Below are positions 1 to 9,899 of a stretch of 64,000 nt of DNA, piece by piece. The position numbers and the translations under genes are program-made. The first letter of the stretch is position 1; every line of letters begins with the position of its first letter. The notes beneath the pieces are model-generated. The model ran no database searches, was not told the origin of the DNA, and worked only from the letters and a program-made list of their open reading frames with translations. The DNA comes from Roseimarinus sediminis (lineage in GTDB: Bacteria > Bacteroidota > Bacteroidia > Bacteroidales > Prolixibacteraceae), in NCBI RefSeq assembly GCF_050433125.1, contig NZ_JBNPXV010000001.1, forward strand, positions 310,001 through 374,000, written 5' to 3'.

Positions 1-506
1 GGCCACCGGCCTTTGCTTCCAAGCAGCCAGATGGCCGGCCACGATCCCATGGAAGAGTCGATGCGGGCCCTTATTTCGTAGTAACCTCCCCCTTTCCATT
101 CATGATTACCTCTGGTAATAAGGCATGCCGAGCTGTATTCGGCATATTGCCTGTTAATTCGCCAATTGTCGCTTTGTGGATTGTAGTTGGGATTTATGAT
201 CTTTTCCCGCTTTCCTTCGATTAGTAAACGTCCCTTACTGCAATTGGCATTTTGAGGCTGGTACCACTGAAGTTCATTGTTACGAACAAAACCATATTCA
301 TAACCCCAGTTGTTGGCATTGGGCTTTCCTTCGTTGTTGAACTCATCGTGCCATATCAGTTTCATCCCTTCATATTCACAGGGTCCATCGTTTACAACAT
401 GGTAAGGATCTGTTTCTGCCCCACCGGGATTTTGGCTTCCAAAGCTTTTAAAAAATGGCATGGTGAGCAGCGAAATCAGCAGCAGGCTTGCCTGAATTTT
501 ATGCAT
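1..506 (-). CDS. GH16 family glycoside hydrolase (N-terminal part, cut by window edge)
   Basis: A minus-strand reading frame begins with ATG at 506 and is still open at position 1, giving about 168 residues. It starts with a typical signal peptide (MHKIQASLLLISLL), so the protein is exported. The mature part has hallmark GH16 strands: LIWHDEFN, WGYEYGFVRNNELQWYQ, GRLLIEGK, YSSACLITRG and YYEIRARIDSSMGSWPAIWLLG. The last of these normally sits just before the ExDxxE catalytic motif, which lies beyond the edge and cannot be checked. GH16 enzymes cleave beta-1,3- or beta-1,4-glucans and galactans. Laminarinase/endo-beta-1,3-glucanase and endo-beta-1,3-galactanase versions are both possible here. 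It is divergent from the GH2 gene and fits the saccharolytic theme. The family call is firm; the substrate is inference. Confidence 0.88.
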   Translation of the reverse strand, partial: MHKIQASLLLISLLTMPFFKSFGSQNPGGAETDPYHVVNDGPCEYEGMKLIWHDEFNNEGKPNANNWGYEYGFVRNNELQWYQPQNANCSKGRLLIEGKREKIINPNYNPQSDNWRINRQYAEYSSACLITRGNHEWKGGGYYEIRARIDSSMGSWPAIWLLGSKGRW

Positions 507-920
507 GGTGTAGGTTTTATTAGTATCAATAATGATAAAGTTTCTCCTTATACAAAAATGCATCCTATTGATATGAAGCACTGGGATGAATCTGAATATT
601 CATAAGATGAAATGGATGGAAATAGCAATTTTTCGGAAATAAATAATACTTTTTAATTCCTAATTGGAGATAAAACTTCAGCCTGCATGATCGAAACTGC
701 TTTCTGAAGACAGGAAGTGTTTTTATTTCAATGATTATTCTGGAAGTTAATTGGCCGGCATTCCTTTTATGACTGGAAAAATTGCTATAAAATGTTGATT
801 TCATTTTACACGGATTTTCACTTTACCAATACATTAGCAACGGGAGTTTTTTTATTGCAAGCGGCTTTCCCGGAAGGCCGGTTTTCCTTCAAATAGAATA
901 TTAACCTGTTTATATAACTT
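507..920. other. Divergent intergenic region between GH16 and GH2 genes
   Basis: These 414 bases lie between two divergent exported glycosidase genes and hold no convincing coding frame. The stretch is AT-rich and must contain both promoters, but I found no full match to the Bacteroidota TTTG-N19-TAnnTTTG pattern. The nearest is TACATTAG at 830-837 on the plus strand, one base off the -7 element and without a good -33 partner. Regulated PUL promoters often lack a strong match, so this is not surprising. Confidence 0.5.
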
Positions 921-3900
921 ATGCTGAAAATGAAGAAAATGAAACAAGCAGTAATATTGCTATTGCTGACATTGTGCACAATGGGGGGAGCGATGGCCCA
1001 GCATCCCGACTGGGAGAACCCCGAAGTTTTTGGAATCAACAAGGAGGAAGCAAGGGCTACATCGATGGTTTATCCCGACGAAGACATGGCCTATAAGAAC
1101 AATTATCAGGCTTCGCCATTTTATCTCTTATTGAACGGAACATGGAAATTTAACTGGGCGCCCAACCCGGCACAACGTCCTGAATTGTTCTATCAGGAAA
1201 CATACGACGTTTCCCACTGGGATGAAATTAAAGTCCCATCAAACTGGGAACTCGAAGGATATGGTGTTCCGATTTATACCAATATTCGTTATCCCTTTCC
1301 CAAAAATCCACCATTTATTGCACACGACAATAATCCGGTTGGCTCGTACCGCCGTACCTTTACCATTGATGAAAGCTGGACTGGTCGCAAGGTTTTCCTG
1401 CATTTTAAAGCCGGAACATCGGGCATGTACGTTTGGGTAAATGGCGAAAAAGTGGGATACAGCCAGGTGACGAAATCGCCTGTTGAATTTGATATTAGCC
1501 CTTATGTCCGACTGGGAGAGAATACCCTGGCTGTTGAAGTGTATCGCTGGACCGATGGCAGCTACATCGAGGATCAGGATTTTTGGCGCTTAAGCGGCAT
1601 CGAACGCGACGTGTATTTGTATTCCACTGCACAGGCCCGTATTTTCGATTTTTTTGCCAGACCACAGCTTGACGCCAACTATAAAAATGCTATGTTGAAC
1701 ACCGAGTTGCTGATTCGCAATTATGATGATGAAAAGCTGGAGGGTGCCAGTGTGAAGCTAAATCTTTTCGATGCTTCAGGCAGGCAGGTACTTTCAACGA
1801 ATAAGCAATTCACTGTGGATGCAGCTTCGGATCAGAAAATCATTATTTCTGAGAAGGTGAAGCAGCCTTTGTTATGGAGTGCCGAAACACCTCATCTTTA
1901 CAAGTTGGTGCTCAGTCTTCTTGATCAAGATGGTGACCTGATTGAAGCGACCAGTACCCGCATTGGTTTTCGCAGTGTGGAACTGAAAAACGGACAATTG
2001 CTGGTTAATGGCCAGCGCATCATGGTAAAAGGGGTGAATTTGCACGAACACGACGATCGCACCGGACACTACGTGCCGCAAGAAACCATCATGAAGGACC
2101 TGAAAGTGATGAAGCAGTTCAACATCAATGCCATTCGCACCAGTCATTATCCGCATGCTCCCGAATTGTATGAATTGTGCGATGAATACGGATTTTATGT
2201 GGTGGATGAAGCCAATATTGAAACCCACGATATGGGGGCTGAGTTTCAGGCCTGGTTTCGTCAGTCGGAGCACCCGGCCTATCGACCCGAATGGGATGCA
2301 GCCCATCTCGACCGCATTGTACGTCTGGTTGAGCGCGATAAAAACCATCCTTCGGTAATTATCTGGAGTTTAGGAAATGAATGCGGAAACGGACCCGTGT
2401 TTTTCAAGGCATACGATTGGATCAAGAAGCGTGATATCAGCCGCCTGGTGCAGTTTGAACAGGCCGGTGAAAAATCGAATACCGACATTGTGAGCCCCAT
2501 GTACCCTTCAATAAGAAACATGAAGGAGTATGCCAGCAGAGAACAGGTCGACCGTCCTTACATTATGTGTGAATATGCACATGCCATGGGCAACAGTACC
2601 GGAAACTTTAAGGAATACTGGGACATTATTTATGCTTCGCCCAACATGCAGGGTGGCTTTATCTGGGACTGGGTTGACCAGGGACTTTTAACCACCGATG
2701 GCAATGGCCGCAGCTTTTGGGGATATGGCGGCGACCTTGGCAGCGGGCATTTGCACAACGATGCTAACTTCTGCCTGAACGGACTGGTGTTTCCCGATCG
2801 TACACCACATCCCGGATTGTACGAAGTAAAAAAAGTATACCAGAACATTCGCTTTACTGCCAATACGCCGGTTGAAGGGAAAATTACTGTGGCCAACGAA
2901 TACAATTTTACTTCGCTGGGTCAGTTCGATTTTGCATGGGAGCTGCTGGTGAATGGTGAAGTAAAAAAGAAGGGAACTTTTGAAACCAACCTGGGGCCCG
3001 GCAAAAGCAGGGAAATCACGCTGCCCCTGGGTGCCATCGATATGAGTCAAAACGATGAGTATTTGCTGAATGTATATGCATACACACGCAAAGCCACCGA
3101 TCTGCTTCCTGCAGGTCATGAACTTGCCCGTGAGCAGTTCGCGCTCAATGCCGATGCCTGGTTTGCTAAAAATGAAAATTCAAGGGCTTCCGAAAAACTC
3201 GAAGTAAAGGAAGATGAGCGTTCGCTCACCGTTTCGGGTGATGCGTTTCAGGTGCGCTTCGATAAAGGTTGGGGCGGGTTGACTGATTACCGATACAAGG
3301 GGAAACGCCTTTTACAATCGGCTCCCGATCCGAACTTCTGGAGAGCTCCGGTTGATAATGACTTTGGAAACAATTTGTCGCGTTCGTCAAATAGTTGGCG
3401 CGAGGCCGGACATCATAAACGGATGACCGGATTTGAAAGCGAACAGAACGACAATCAGGTGAAAGTAACAGTCAATTGGGAGCTCACCGATGTGAACTCG
3501 CAGTATAGCGTGGTATATACCATTTCGCGTGATGGCTCGGTGCAGGTCGATGCTTCGTTCAAGGCAGGAAAAGAAGGCTTGCCTGAGATGCCCCGCTTTG
3601 GTATGGTGATGGAAGTACCTGCTGCCTTCAATAACTATACTTATTATGGTCGTGGTCCGTGGGAAAACTACAGCGACCGGAATTATTCATCGCAGCTCGG
3701 AATTTACCAAAGCAAGGTGGCCGATCAGTATGTACCCTACATCAGGCCACAGGAAAACGGTAACAAAACCGATGTACGCTGGTTAAGCCTTAGCGACAGC
3801 GAAGGAAACGGACTGATGATTAAAGGCAAACAGGCCTTGAGCGTTACTGCTCTGCACAACCCTGTGAATGATTTTGATCCGGGAGTAAGCAAGAAGCAAC

Positions 3901-4064
3901 GACATACCACCGATATTTATCCCCGCGATCAGGTCTTTCTGTATGTCGATTTGCTACAGCGCGGCGTTGGTGGCGATGACAGCTGGGGTCGAAGGCCGCA
4001 CGACCAGTATCGTCTTTTGGACAAAGCATACAGCTACAGCTACATTCTTTCACCGCTTAAGTAG
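921..4064 (+). CDS. GH2 beta-galactosidase (LacZ-type, exported)
   Basis: This 1047-residue protein has the complete five-domain LacZ architecture. A signal peptide (residues 1-26, ending AMAQ) precedes a jelly-roll sugar-binding domain (about 50-225), an Ig-like domain (about 230-345), a TIM barrel (about 346-640), a second Ig-like domain and a C-terminal Bgal_small_N beta-sandwich (about 765-1040). The acid/base is E487 in WSLGNECGNG and the nucleophile is E551 in MCEYAHAMGN, a spacing normal for the family. It should remove terminal beta-linked galactose (or a modified galactose) from oligosaccharides in the periplasm or at the surface. Initiation could be at 921 or at one of the two in-frame ATGs just downstream, before the hydrophobic segment. 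A strong terminator follows. The GH16, HTCS and GH43 neighbours suggest galactan breakdown. Confidence 0.93.
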   Translation: MLKMKKMKQAVILLLLTLCTMGGAMAQHPDWENPEVFGINKEEARATSMVYPDEDMAYKNNYQASPFYLLLNGTWKFNWAPNPAQRPELFYQETYDVSHWDEIKVPSNWELEGYGVPIYTNIRYPFPKNPPFIAHDNNPVGSYRRTFTIDESWTGRKVFLHFKAGTSGMYVWVNGEKVGYSQVTKSPVEFDISPYVRLGENTLAVEVYRWTDGSYIEDQDFWRLSGIERDVYLYSTAQARIFDFFARPQLDANYKNAMLNTELLIRNYDDEKLEGASVKLNLFDASGRQVLSTNKQFTVDAASDQKIIISEKVKQPLLWSAETPHLYKLVLSLLDQDGDLIEATSTRIGFRSVELKNGQLLVNGQRIMVKGVNLHEHDDRTGHYVPQETIMKDLKVMKQFNINAIRTSHYPHAPELYELCDEYGFYVVDEANIETHDMGAEFQAWFRQSEHPAYRPEWDAAHLDRIVRLVERDKNHPSVIIWSLGNECGNGPVFFKAYDWIKKRDISRLVQFEQAGEKSNTDIVSPMYPSIRNMKEYASREQVDRPYIMCEYAHAMGNSTGNFKEYWDIIYASPNMQGGFIWDWVDQGLLTTDGNGRSFWGYGGDLGSGHLHNDANFCLNGLVFPDRTPHPGLYEVKKVYQNIRFTANTPVEGKITVANEYNFTSLGQFDFAWELLVNGEVKKKGTFETNLGPGKSREITLPLGAIDMSQNDEYLLNVYAYTRKATDLLPAGHELAREQFALNADAWFAKNENSRASEKLEVKEDERSLTVSGDAFQVRFDKGWGGLTDYRYKGKRLLQSAPDPNFWRAPVDNDFGNNLSRSSNSWREAGHHKRMTGFESEQNDNQVKVTVNWELTDVNSQYSVVYTISRDGSVQVDASFKAGKEGLPEMPRFGMVMEVPAAFNNYTYYGRGPWENYSDRNYSSQLGIYQSKVADQYVPYIRPQENGNKTDVRWLSLSDSEGNGLMIKGKQALSVTALHNPVNDFDPGVSKKQRHTTDIYPRDQVFLYVDLLQRGVGGDDSWGRRPHDQYRLLDKAYSYSYILSPLK

Positions 4065-4081
4065 GAAACAACAAATAACAG

Positions 4082-4120
4082 AACAAAGGTTGCATCATCG
4101 GTTGGTGCAACCTTTTGTTT
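4082..4120 (+). terminator. Rho-independent terminator after GH2 gene
   Basis: A stem of AAAGGTTGCA paired with TGCAACCTTT around an 11-base loop (4085-4115) is followed by TTGTTTGTT. The flanking AACAAA and TTTGTTT extend the pairing. It starts about 20 bases after the stop codon. Confidence 0.8.
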
Positions 4121-4176
4121 GTTAAAGAGATCGTGTAGGTGAAGGTCTGAGCTGTCAATTTTCAAGTTAATTCAGT

Positions 4177-4184
4177 TATCTTTG
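4177..4184 (+). promoter_or_regulatory. Candidate -7 element for the HTCS gene
   Basis: TATCTTTG matches the Bacteroidota -7 consensus TAnnTTTG. The -33 position 19 bases upstream is poor (no TTTG), so the promoter is only tentative. If real, transcription would start near 4190, almost on top of the first ATG (4193). That would favour the in-frame ATG at 4226, which leaves a leader of about 35 bases. Confidence 0.4.
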
Positions 4185-4192
4185 AAGCACTT

Positions 4193-7100
4193 ATGTCATG
4201 GTCTATATTTAAAACTTTTTGTTTTATGTTTCGAATTGGTATTGTTTTGCTGCTCTTGTTTTTATCATCAACTGTTTTTGCTCAGCAGAAGCTCGATTTT
4301 AACAAGCTTTCTGTCGAAGACGGATTTTCAGGAAGTAAGGCGAATGCCATCATTCAGGACAGCAAAGGCTTTATCTGGATTGGTACCTGGAACGGTCTGA
4401 ACCGTTACGATGGTTATCACTGCGAAATTTTCAGACCCGACTATCATGATTCGACCACCATTAGTAGTCGCGAGGTGGTAGAATTGCTCGAGGACAAAGA
4501 GGGCAATATCTGGATTGGTACTTCATCGGGATTAAACTGTCTGAATCCTGCCACGCTCGACATTCGCAGGTACGAATTTGATCACCGGATTATTGCACTT
4601 TATGAGGACAAGTTGGGCCAGATCTGGGTCGGAACCTGGAATGACGGACTCTATCGGCTTAACCCCCAAAGCGGCGACACCGAACATTTTCTGCTCAACG
4701 ACATTGTAAGCGACATATTTGAAGATTCGCGTGGAAACCTGTGGATTGCAACTTATTACGGATTGGTCAATTTTGACAGAAATACTTCAGGCTACGTGCG
4801 TTATCTTCCCAACGAGAACAAGGCATCCAATTCCATCAGTCATTCCATTATTACCAACATTGTTGAAAGCGAAAACGGTGATTTATGGCTGGGGTCATGG
4901 GGTGGTGGCCTCGATCGGGTAAAGGTGCATCCCAACCGCGATAGTCTTCAGTTCATCCATTATATGGCAGGAAGTGGCGAACATGAGCTTTCGTCGAATG
5001 TTGTATATCGTCTTTATTACGACGATTTCGACAACCTTTGGATCGGAACCTGGGATCAGGGACTGAATCTTCTGGTGAAGGAACAACAACAGAAAGCACC
5101 CGGTGAAGCTGTTTTTTATTCTTATCAAACCGACCTGAGTGATGCCTACAGCCTGTCAGGAAATAACGTCACCTCTCTTTTTGTCGATCGTTCGGGCATC
5201 CTTTGGGTGGGCAGTTCGAAGATCGACCGGGCCAATATCAATAAAACAGGAGTAACCCGTTACAAAACCAACCGCCTGGTTGACCATCAATACATCGAAA
5301 GCTATGTTCGTATTTTTGAAGAACAGGATCCCTTTATCTGGGTAGGAAGTTCTTCTGAATTAATGCTGTATAAAAAGGATAAACAACAATACCGGAATGT
5401 AAAAAATATTGGTCAGCTGCAATACCGCTTCGATAATTACACCTATACCTCGAATTCGGTAATGAGTATCATTCATGTTGATGATGAACTTTGGGTGGGT
5501 ACCGAGGATGCCGGCTTGCTTTGGTTTGACGCCCGCAATCCTGAAAAAGTATCGATGAATCGGTTCTCCTTTCTGAATACCGCTACACAGCCTGCATTAC
5601 CAGGTAATAAGGTGAGCAATCTTTTTGCTTCAAAAAAATACAAGGGAGTAATTTGGGGTGGAACCATGCAAAACGGCTTTTTTAGTCTTTACCGTACTGC
5701 CGCCGGTATAAAAGTTAAACATTACCGTGCAGGGCGCGACAGCAGCCGTTGCAGTGACAATAACATCAGGGCCATTTACGAGGACCATCGGGGTAAAGTT
5801 TGGATCGGAACCCAGAACGGGCTCAATTGTTTCGACCCCGAAACCGAAACCTTTCAGAAATTCTTCTATTCGTTGCCCGACACCAATTCAATCAACGACA
5901 ATGTTATCAATGTGATTTACGAGGACCACCTGAATAATCTTTGGATCGGAACCAATGCCGGTTTGAATAAAAAGCTGGTGCGTAAAGCCGATGACGGGAC
6001 AGAAACAATTTATTTCAAAGGCTATCCCAAGGTTGATAACCTGAATAATGAAATAATTCTGAATATACTGGAAGATGATTTCAACCATCTGTGGCTTGGA
6101 TTTTATCGCGGACTCGTACAGTTTAACGAAGAAGAAGAAAAAATTGTTAAGGAATATTTCACCAATGAATTCCAGAATGTACGTATACAGCGAAGTTCGG
6201 CCCTGAAAACCAACAATGGCCTTCTGTTTTTTGGAGGGGATGGTTTTCTGTCGTTCAACCCCGACAGCCTGTTTAAGAACTCACTAGCACCTCAGGTTGG
6301 TATCACCGACGTATTGGTTTATAATGAAAGCATTCAGAATAGAAAAGATAAGTACCAACTCGATCAAACCATTCCTTATTTAGAAGGCATCGAACTTTCT
6401 TACCGCGACGAAGTGCTTACCTTTGTTTTTTCAGCCATGGATTTTAAAAATCCTGAGAAAAACCGCTATGCCTATATTCTTGAAGGATATGATAAACAGT
6501 GGAATGAAATTGGCTCACGAAATACTGCGACCTATACAGGCATTCCGCCCGGCGACTATGTTTTTAAAGTAAAAGCGGCAAACAGCGACGGAGTATGGAG
6601 CATTGAACCTGTAAGCTTCGATCTGTCGGTTAAGCCACCCTGGTGGCGCACCATCTGGGCCTATTTATTTTATGTAATTTTAATTTTTGGTCTGCTTTAT
6701 TTCTTCAAGGAATATTCAATTATACAGGTTAGAGAGAAAAGCCGGATCATGCTCGAACACCTGCACAGCGAAGAAAAGGAACGTCTCAATGAGTTGAAGG
6801 CCCATTTCTTTACCGATATTACCCATGAATTCAGGACACCGCTTACTTTGATTCTGGGGCCTGCGCGTGAATTGAAATCAATGGGTGGTATACCTTCTTA
6901 CGCCGTGAAGCAGGCCGATTTAATTCAACGCAATGCGCATAAACTGTTGCGCCTTGTGAATCAGCTGATGGAATTCAGGGTCATCGAAAAAGGAAAAACC
7001 AAACTGAATATTCAGCGCTGTGATGTGGTAGAGCTGATGGATGGCCTCTATGAATCGTTTAAACCCATGGCCGATACCCGTAACATTGATTTCAAAATTA

Positions 7101-8365
7101 GCTACAATAGTCCGGCAATCATTGCCTGGGTCGATTGTGAGAAGTTTGAAAAAGTGGTTTATAACATTGTGTCCAATGCCTTCAAGTATTCTGAAGACGA
7201 AGGGCAAATTGGTATTATTGTCGCGCTGGAGGAAAACGATAAAGAAGAAAAAGTACTTGTCATTGAAGTTGAAGATAGCGGCATTGGCATTGCCGATGAG
7301 TACAAGGAGAAGGTATTTGAACGCTTTTTTCAGGTGCATCAAAAACGTACGCAAAATACCGGAGGAATTGGTTTGTACATTTCAAAGTCGCTCATTGAAG
7401 AGCATGGCGGAACCATTGAACTCGATAGTGAACCCGGTAAAGGAAGTTGTTTCCGAATTGCTGTTCCTGTTGGTGACGGCCATCAACTTGCATTGAATGA
7501 GAACGATGAAGCCATGCCAGCACAGGCAGCGAAGCATGTGGCAATAGAAGAAAGTGCCGAAAATGAAGCCATGCCTGCCCGTAACGGAAACAACAGCAAA
7601 TTGCCCACGGTGCTGATTGTTGAAGACGATAACGACATGAACGAGTTCCTGGTATCGGGACTCAGCTCCGGATTCAATGTACTGGCATCGTTCAATGGGC
7701 GCGAAGGGCTTGAGCTGGCACATAAGGCCAACCCCGACATCATTGTTACCGACATTATGATGCCTGAAATGGACGGCTTTGAATTGTGTAAAGCGCTTCG
7801 CAAAGATCTCTCAACATCGCATATTCCTGTTATTTTTCTTACGGCTAAAACCATGCACGAAGACGAAATCAAAGGTTTGAAACTGGGCGCAATCGATTAT
7901 GTTTATAAACCCTTCAATCTGATTTCGTTGAAGCTGAAAATTCAAAATGTACTCGATAACCGCAAAAGCCTGCACGAGAAAATGCGGGCCGAGCAGTTGC
8001 TGGCGCCCGAAACCATCGAGCTCTCATCGCTCGACGAAACTTTTTTAAAGGATGCTGTCGATGCTGTGAATAAATTCCTCGACGATTCGTCGTTCGATGT
8101 GGAGAAATTCAGTCAGGAAATCGGGATCAGTGCCAACCAGGCCTATCGAAAAATAAAGGCACTCACAGGTCAAACGGCCAAAGAGTTCATCCGAAATCAA
8201 CGACTGAAAACAGCAGCCTCGTTGCTGCTTCAGGAAAGGCGATCGATCTCGGAAATCATCTACATGGTCGGATTTTCTAGTCCTTCGTATTTTACCCGTT
8301 GTTTTAAGGAATATTATGGCTGTACCCCCAAGGAATACATCGATCGGAAGGGCAATGTTGAATAA
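4193..8365 (+). CDS. Hybrid two-component system sensor/regulator (HTCS) of a PUL
   Basis: This 1390-residue one-protein signalling system senses oligosaccharide in the periplasm and activates PUL transcription. An N-terminal signal peptide precedes two seven-bladed Reg_prop propellers (about 35-720) built from repeats of the type GFIWIGTWNGLNRYD and NIWIGTSSGLN. Next come a Y_Y_Y domain (about 730-810), one membrane helix (WAYLFYVILIFGLLYFF, near 820-840), a HisKA domain with H878 in DITHEFRTPL, and a HATPase with DSGIGI and GGIGLYISKSL. A receiver domain with phosphoacceptor D1187 (DIIVTDIMMPEMDG) and a C-terminal AraC-type helix-turn-helix (about 1290-1385) complete it. Its place between the GH2 and GH43 genes suggests that it controls this locus, but no SusCD pair is directly adjacent. 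Start ambiguity: ATG 4226 gives a cleaner signal peptide (MFRIGIVLLLLFLSS). Confidence 0.95.
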   Translation: MSWSIFKTFCFMFRIGIVLLLLFLSSTVFAQQKLDFNKLSVEDGFSGSKANAIIQDSKGFIWIGTWNGLNRYDGYHCEIFRPDYHDSTTISSREVVELLEDKEGNIWIGTSSGLNCLNPATLDIRRYEFDHRIIALYEDKLGQIWVGTWNDGLYRLNPQSGDTEHFLLNDIVSDIFEDSRGNLWIATYYGLVNFDRNTSGYVRYLPNENKASNSISHSIITNIVESENGDLWLGSWGGGLDRVKVHPNRDSLQFIHYMAGSGEHELSSNVVYRLYYDDFDNLWIGTWDQGLNLLVKEQQQKAPGEAVFYSYQTDLSDAYSLSGNNVTSLFVDRSGILWVGSSKIDRANINKTGVTRYKTNRLVDHQYIESYVRIFEEQDPFIWVGSSSELMLYKKDKQQYRNVKNIGQLQYRFDNYTYTSNSVMSIIHVDDELWVGTEDAGLLWFDARNPEKVSMNRFSFLNTATQPALPGNKVSNLFASKKYKGVIWGGTMQNGFFSLYRTAAGIKVKHYRAGRDSSRCSDNNIRAIYEDHRGKVWIGTQNGLNCFDPETETFQKFFYSLPDTNSINDNVINVIYEDHLNNLWIGTNAGLNKKLVRKADDGTETIYFKGYPKVDNLNNEIILNILEDDFNHLWLGFYRGLVQFNEEEEKIVKEYFTNEFQNVRIQRSSALKTNNGLLFFGGDGFLSFNPDSLFKNSLAPQVGITDVLVYNESIQNRKDKYQLDQTIPYLEGIELSYRDEVLTFVFSAMDFKNPEKNRYAYILEGYDKQWNEIGSRNTATYTGIPPGDYVFKVKAANSDGVWSIEPVSFDLSVKPPWWRTIWAYLFYVILIFGLLYFFKEYSIIQVREKSRIMLEHLHSEEKERLNELKAHFFTDITHEFRTPLTLILGPARELKSMGGIPSYAVKQADLIQRNAHKLLRLVNQLMEFRVIEKGKTKLNIQRCDVVELMDGLYESFKPMADTRNIDFKISYNSPAIIAWVDCEKFEKVVYNIVSNAFKYSEDEGQIGIIVALEENDKEEKVLVIEVEDSGIGIADEYKEKVFERFFQVHQKRTQNTGGIGLYISKSLIEEHGGTIELDSEPGKGSCFRIAVPVGDGHQLALNENDEAMPAQAAKHVAIEESAENEAMPARNGNNSKLPTVLIVEDDNDMNEFLVSGLSSGFNVLASFNGREGLELAHKANPDIIVTDIMMPEMDGFELCKALRKDLSTSHIPVIFLTAKTMHEDEIKGLKLGAIDYVYKPFNLISLKLKIQNVLDNRKSLHEKMRAEQLLAPETIELSSLDETFLKDAVDAVNKFLDDSSFDVEKFSQEIGISANQAYRKIKALTGQTAKEFIRNQRLKTAASLLLQERRSISEIIYMVGFSSPSYFTRCFKEYYGCTPKEYIDRKGNVE

Positions 8366-8565
8366 ATGGGAGTGACTTTGCAGTTTTTACTTCGTTCTCG
8401 CTAAAAAACGTTTGTTTTTCGATTTTGTGATAGTTTATGATCGGTTTCTTGCATCCGCTGCGGGCCTGTTCCTTTATTTTTGATTGTTGTGTTTGCTTGA
8501 TGAACTTTTTAGCTTCATCGTGAAGTTGATAGCTGGCACATCATGCTTAGAAAAACTCCAAAAAC

Positions 8566-9720
8566 ATGAGACAAGAACAAAGAGAAATCAAAAAAATGAA
8601 GACGGGCTTACTCGCCTTGTTGCTCTTACTAAGTAGCAGCAGTTTTTTATTTGCACAGCAAAAGTCGTTTCGCCCGGGTGAACTATGGCCCGATGAGGAG
8701 GGCGTGCACATCAATGCCCACGGTGGTGGTATTTTATTTCACGAAGGTACCTGGTACTGGTTTGGTGAACATAAAACAGCCGGAAGGGGTGGAAATACTG
8801 CTCTGGTAGGAATCGGATGCTATGCATCGACCGATTTGTACAATTGGGAAAACAAAGGAATTGCCCTTTCGGTTGTCGACGATCCTGAATCGGACATCGT
8901 GAAAGGTGCGGTAATGGAACGCCCTAAGGTAATTTTCAACGAAAAGACGGGCAAGTTTGTCATGTGGTTTCATCTCGAACTAAAAGGGAAGGGCTACAGT
9001 GCCGCCCGTACGGGTGTAGCCATCAGCGATAAGGTAACGGGGCCCTACGAATACATCCGCTCGTACCGGCCCAATGCAGGAGATTGGCCACTTGAATTTA
9101 CCAATGCAATGAAGACGGCCGTCGATAACAAGGAACTGGAATGGTGGACCGCCGAATGGCGCAAGGCGGTTGATGACGGGTTGTTTGTACGCCGAGACTT
9201 CGAAAAGGGACAAATGGCACGCGACATGACCCTTTTTGTCGACGATGACGGAACGGCTTATCACATTCATTCTTCTGAAGAAAATCTGACCATTCATATT
9301 TCAGAACTTAACTCCGATTATACCGGTTTTACCGGAAAGTGGACCCGTGTTTTCCCCGGAGGCCATAATGAAGCACCAGCACTTTTTAAGCGAAATGGTA
9401 TGTACTACATGATCACATCGGGTTGTACCGGATGGGATCCGAATGCTGCTCGTTCGGCAGTTTCCAAATCGATTTGGGGCCCCTGGGAACCTCTGGGTAA
9501 TCCCTGCATGGGCGAAGGAGCCGATCTTACTTTCGATTCGCAAAGCACCTTTGTTTTGCCGGTTCCGGGTAAGCAAGATGCCTTTATTTTTATGGGTGAT
9601 CGGTGGAGGCCCCGCAATCCCATTGATGGCCGTTATATTTGGCTGCCCCTTGAATTTGATGGCGAAAAACCTGTCATGCGCTGGCACGATGAATGGGATT
9701 TATCGATTTTCGATCAATAA
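8566..9720 (+). CDS. GH43 enzyme, exo-beta-1,3-galactanase-like (subfamily 24 type)
   Basis: This exported five-bladed-propeller glycosidase has up to 384 residues. The signal peptide MKTGLLALLLLLSSSSFLFAQ begins at a second in-frame ATG (8596), the more likely start; the longer form adds ten polar residues. The N-terminal motif HINAHGGGILFHEGTWYWFGEHK is typical of galactan 1,3-beta-galactosidase-like GH43 proteins and lacks the usual GH43 catalytic-base Asp. Members of subfamily 24 are known to use an unusual residue (Gln or Glu) instead, and Q326 in FDSQSTFV is a candidate. ERPKV and NEAPALF supply the expected acidic positions. The likely role is to trim galactose or side-chain-bearing units from a beta-1,3-galactan end. 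A TATTTTTG -7-like element lies at 8475-8482. The family call is firm; the subfamily comes from motif memory. Confidence 0.85.
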   Translation: MRQEQREIKKMKTGLLALLLLLSSSSFLFAQQKSFRPGELWPDEEGVHINAHGGGILFHEGTWYWFGEHKTAGRGGNTALVGIGCYASTDLYNWENKGIALSVVDDPESDIVKGAVMERPKVIFNEKTGKFVMWFHLELKGKGYSAARTGVAISDKVTGPYEYIRSYRPNAGDWPLEFTNAMKTAVDNKELEWWTAEWRKAVDDGLFVRRDFEKGQMARDMTLFVDDDGTAYHIHSSEENLTIHISELNSDYTGFTGKWTRVFPGGHNEAPALFKRNGMYYMITSGCTGWDPNAARSAVSKSIWGPWEPLGNPCMGEGADLTFDSQSTFVLPVPGKQDAFIFMGDRWRPRNPIDGRYIWLPLEFDGEKPVMRWHDEWDLSIFDQ

Positions 9721-9749
9721 TTCAATTGCAGGAAAAGCGATAATAAGCT

Positions 9750-9790
9750 GCAGGAGCCGGTATTTGTATGATGCCGGCTCCTGTGCTTTT
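9750..9790 (+). terminator. Rho-independent terminator after GH43 gene
   Basis: CAGGAGCCGG and CCGGCTCCTG form a 10-bp GC-rich stem, extended by TAT/ATG around a seven-base loop. TGCTTTT follows. It sits about 30 bases after the stop codon. Confidence 0.85.
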
Positions 9791-9899
9791 GCATTGATAA
9801 GCAACTGAGTTAAAAATTAATTCTCTATTTTTGCCGGACATTTTAAAAGCTGTTGTTCATTGGTGCAATGGCTTGTTTATTTTTTCAATATAGAATAGG

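Noticed and set aside
252..605. A 117-codon plus-strand frame near the left edge
   Set aside because: It is antisense to the clearly coding GH16 N-terminus on the minus strand, which runs off the edge.
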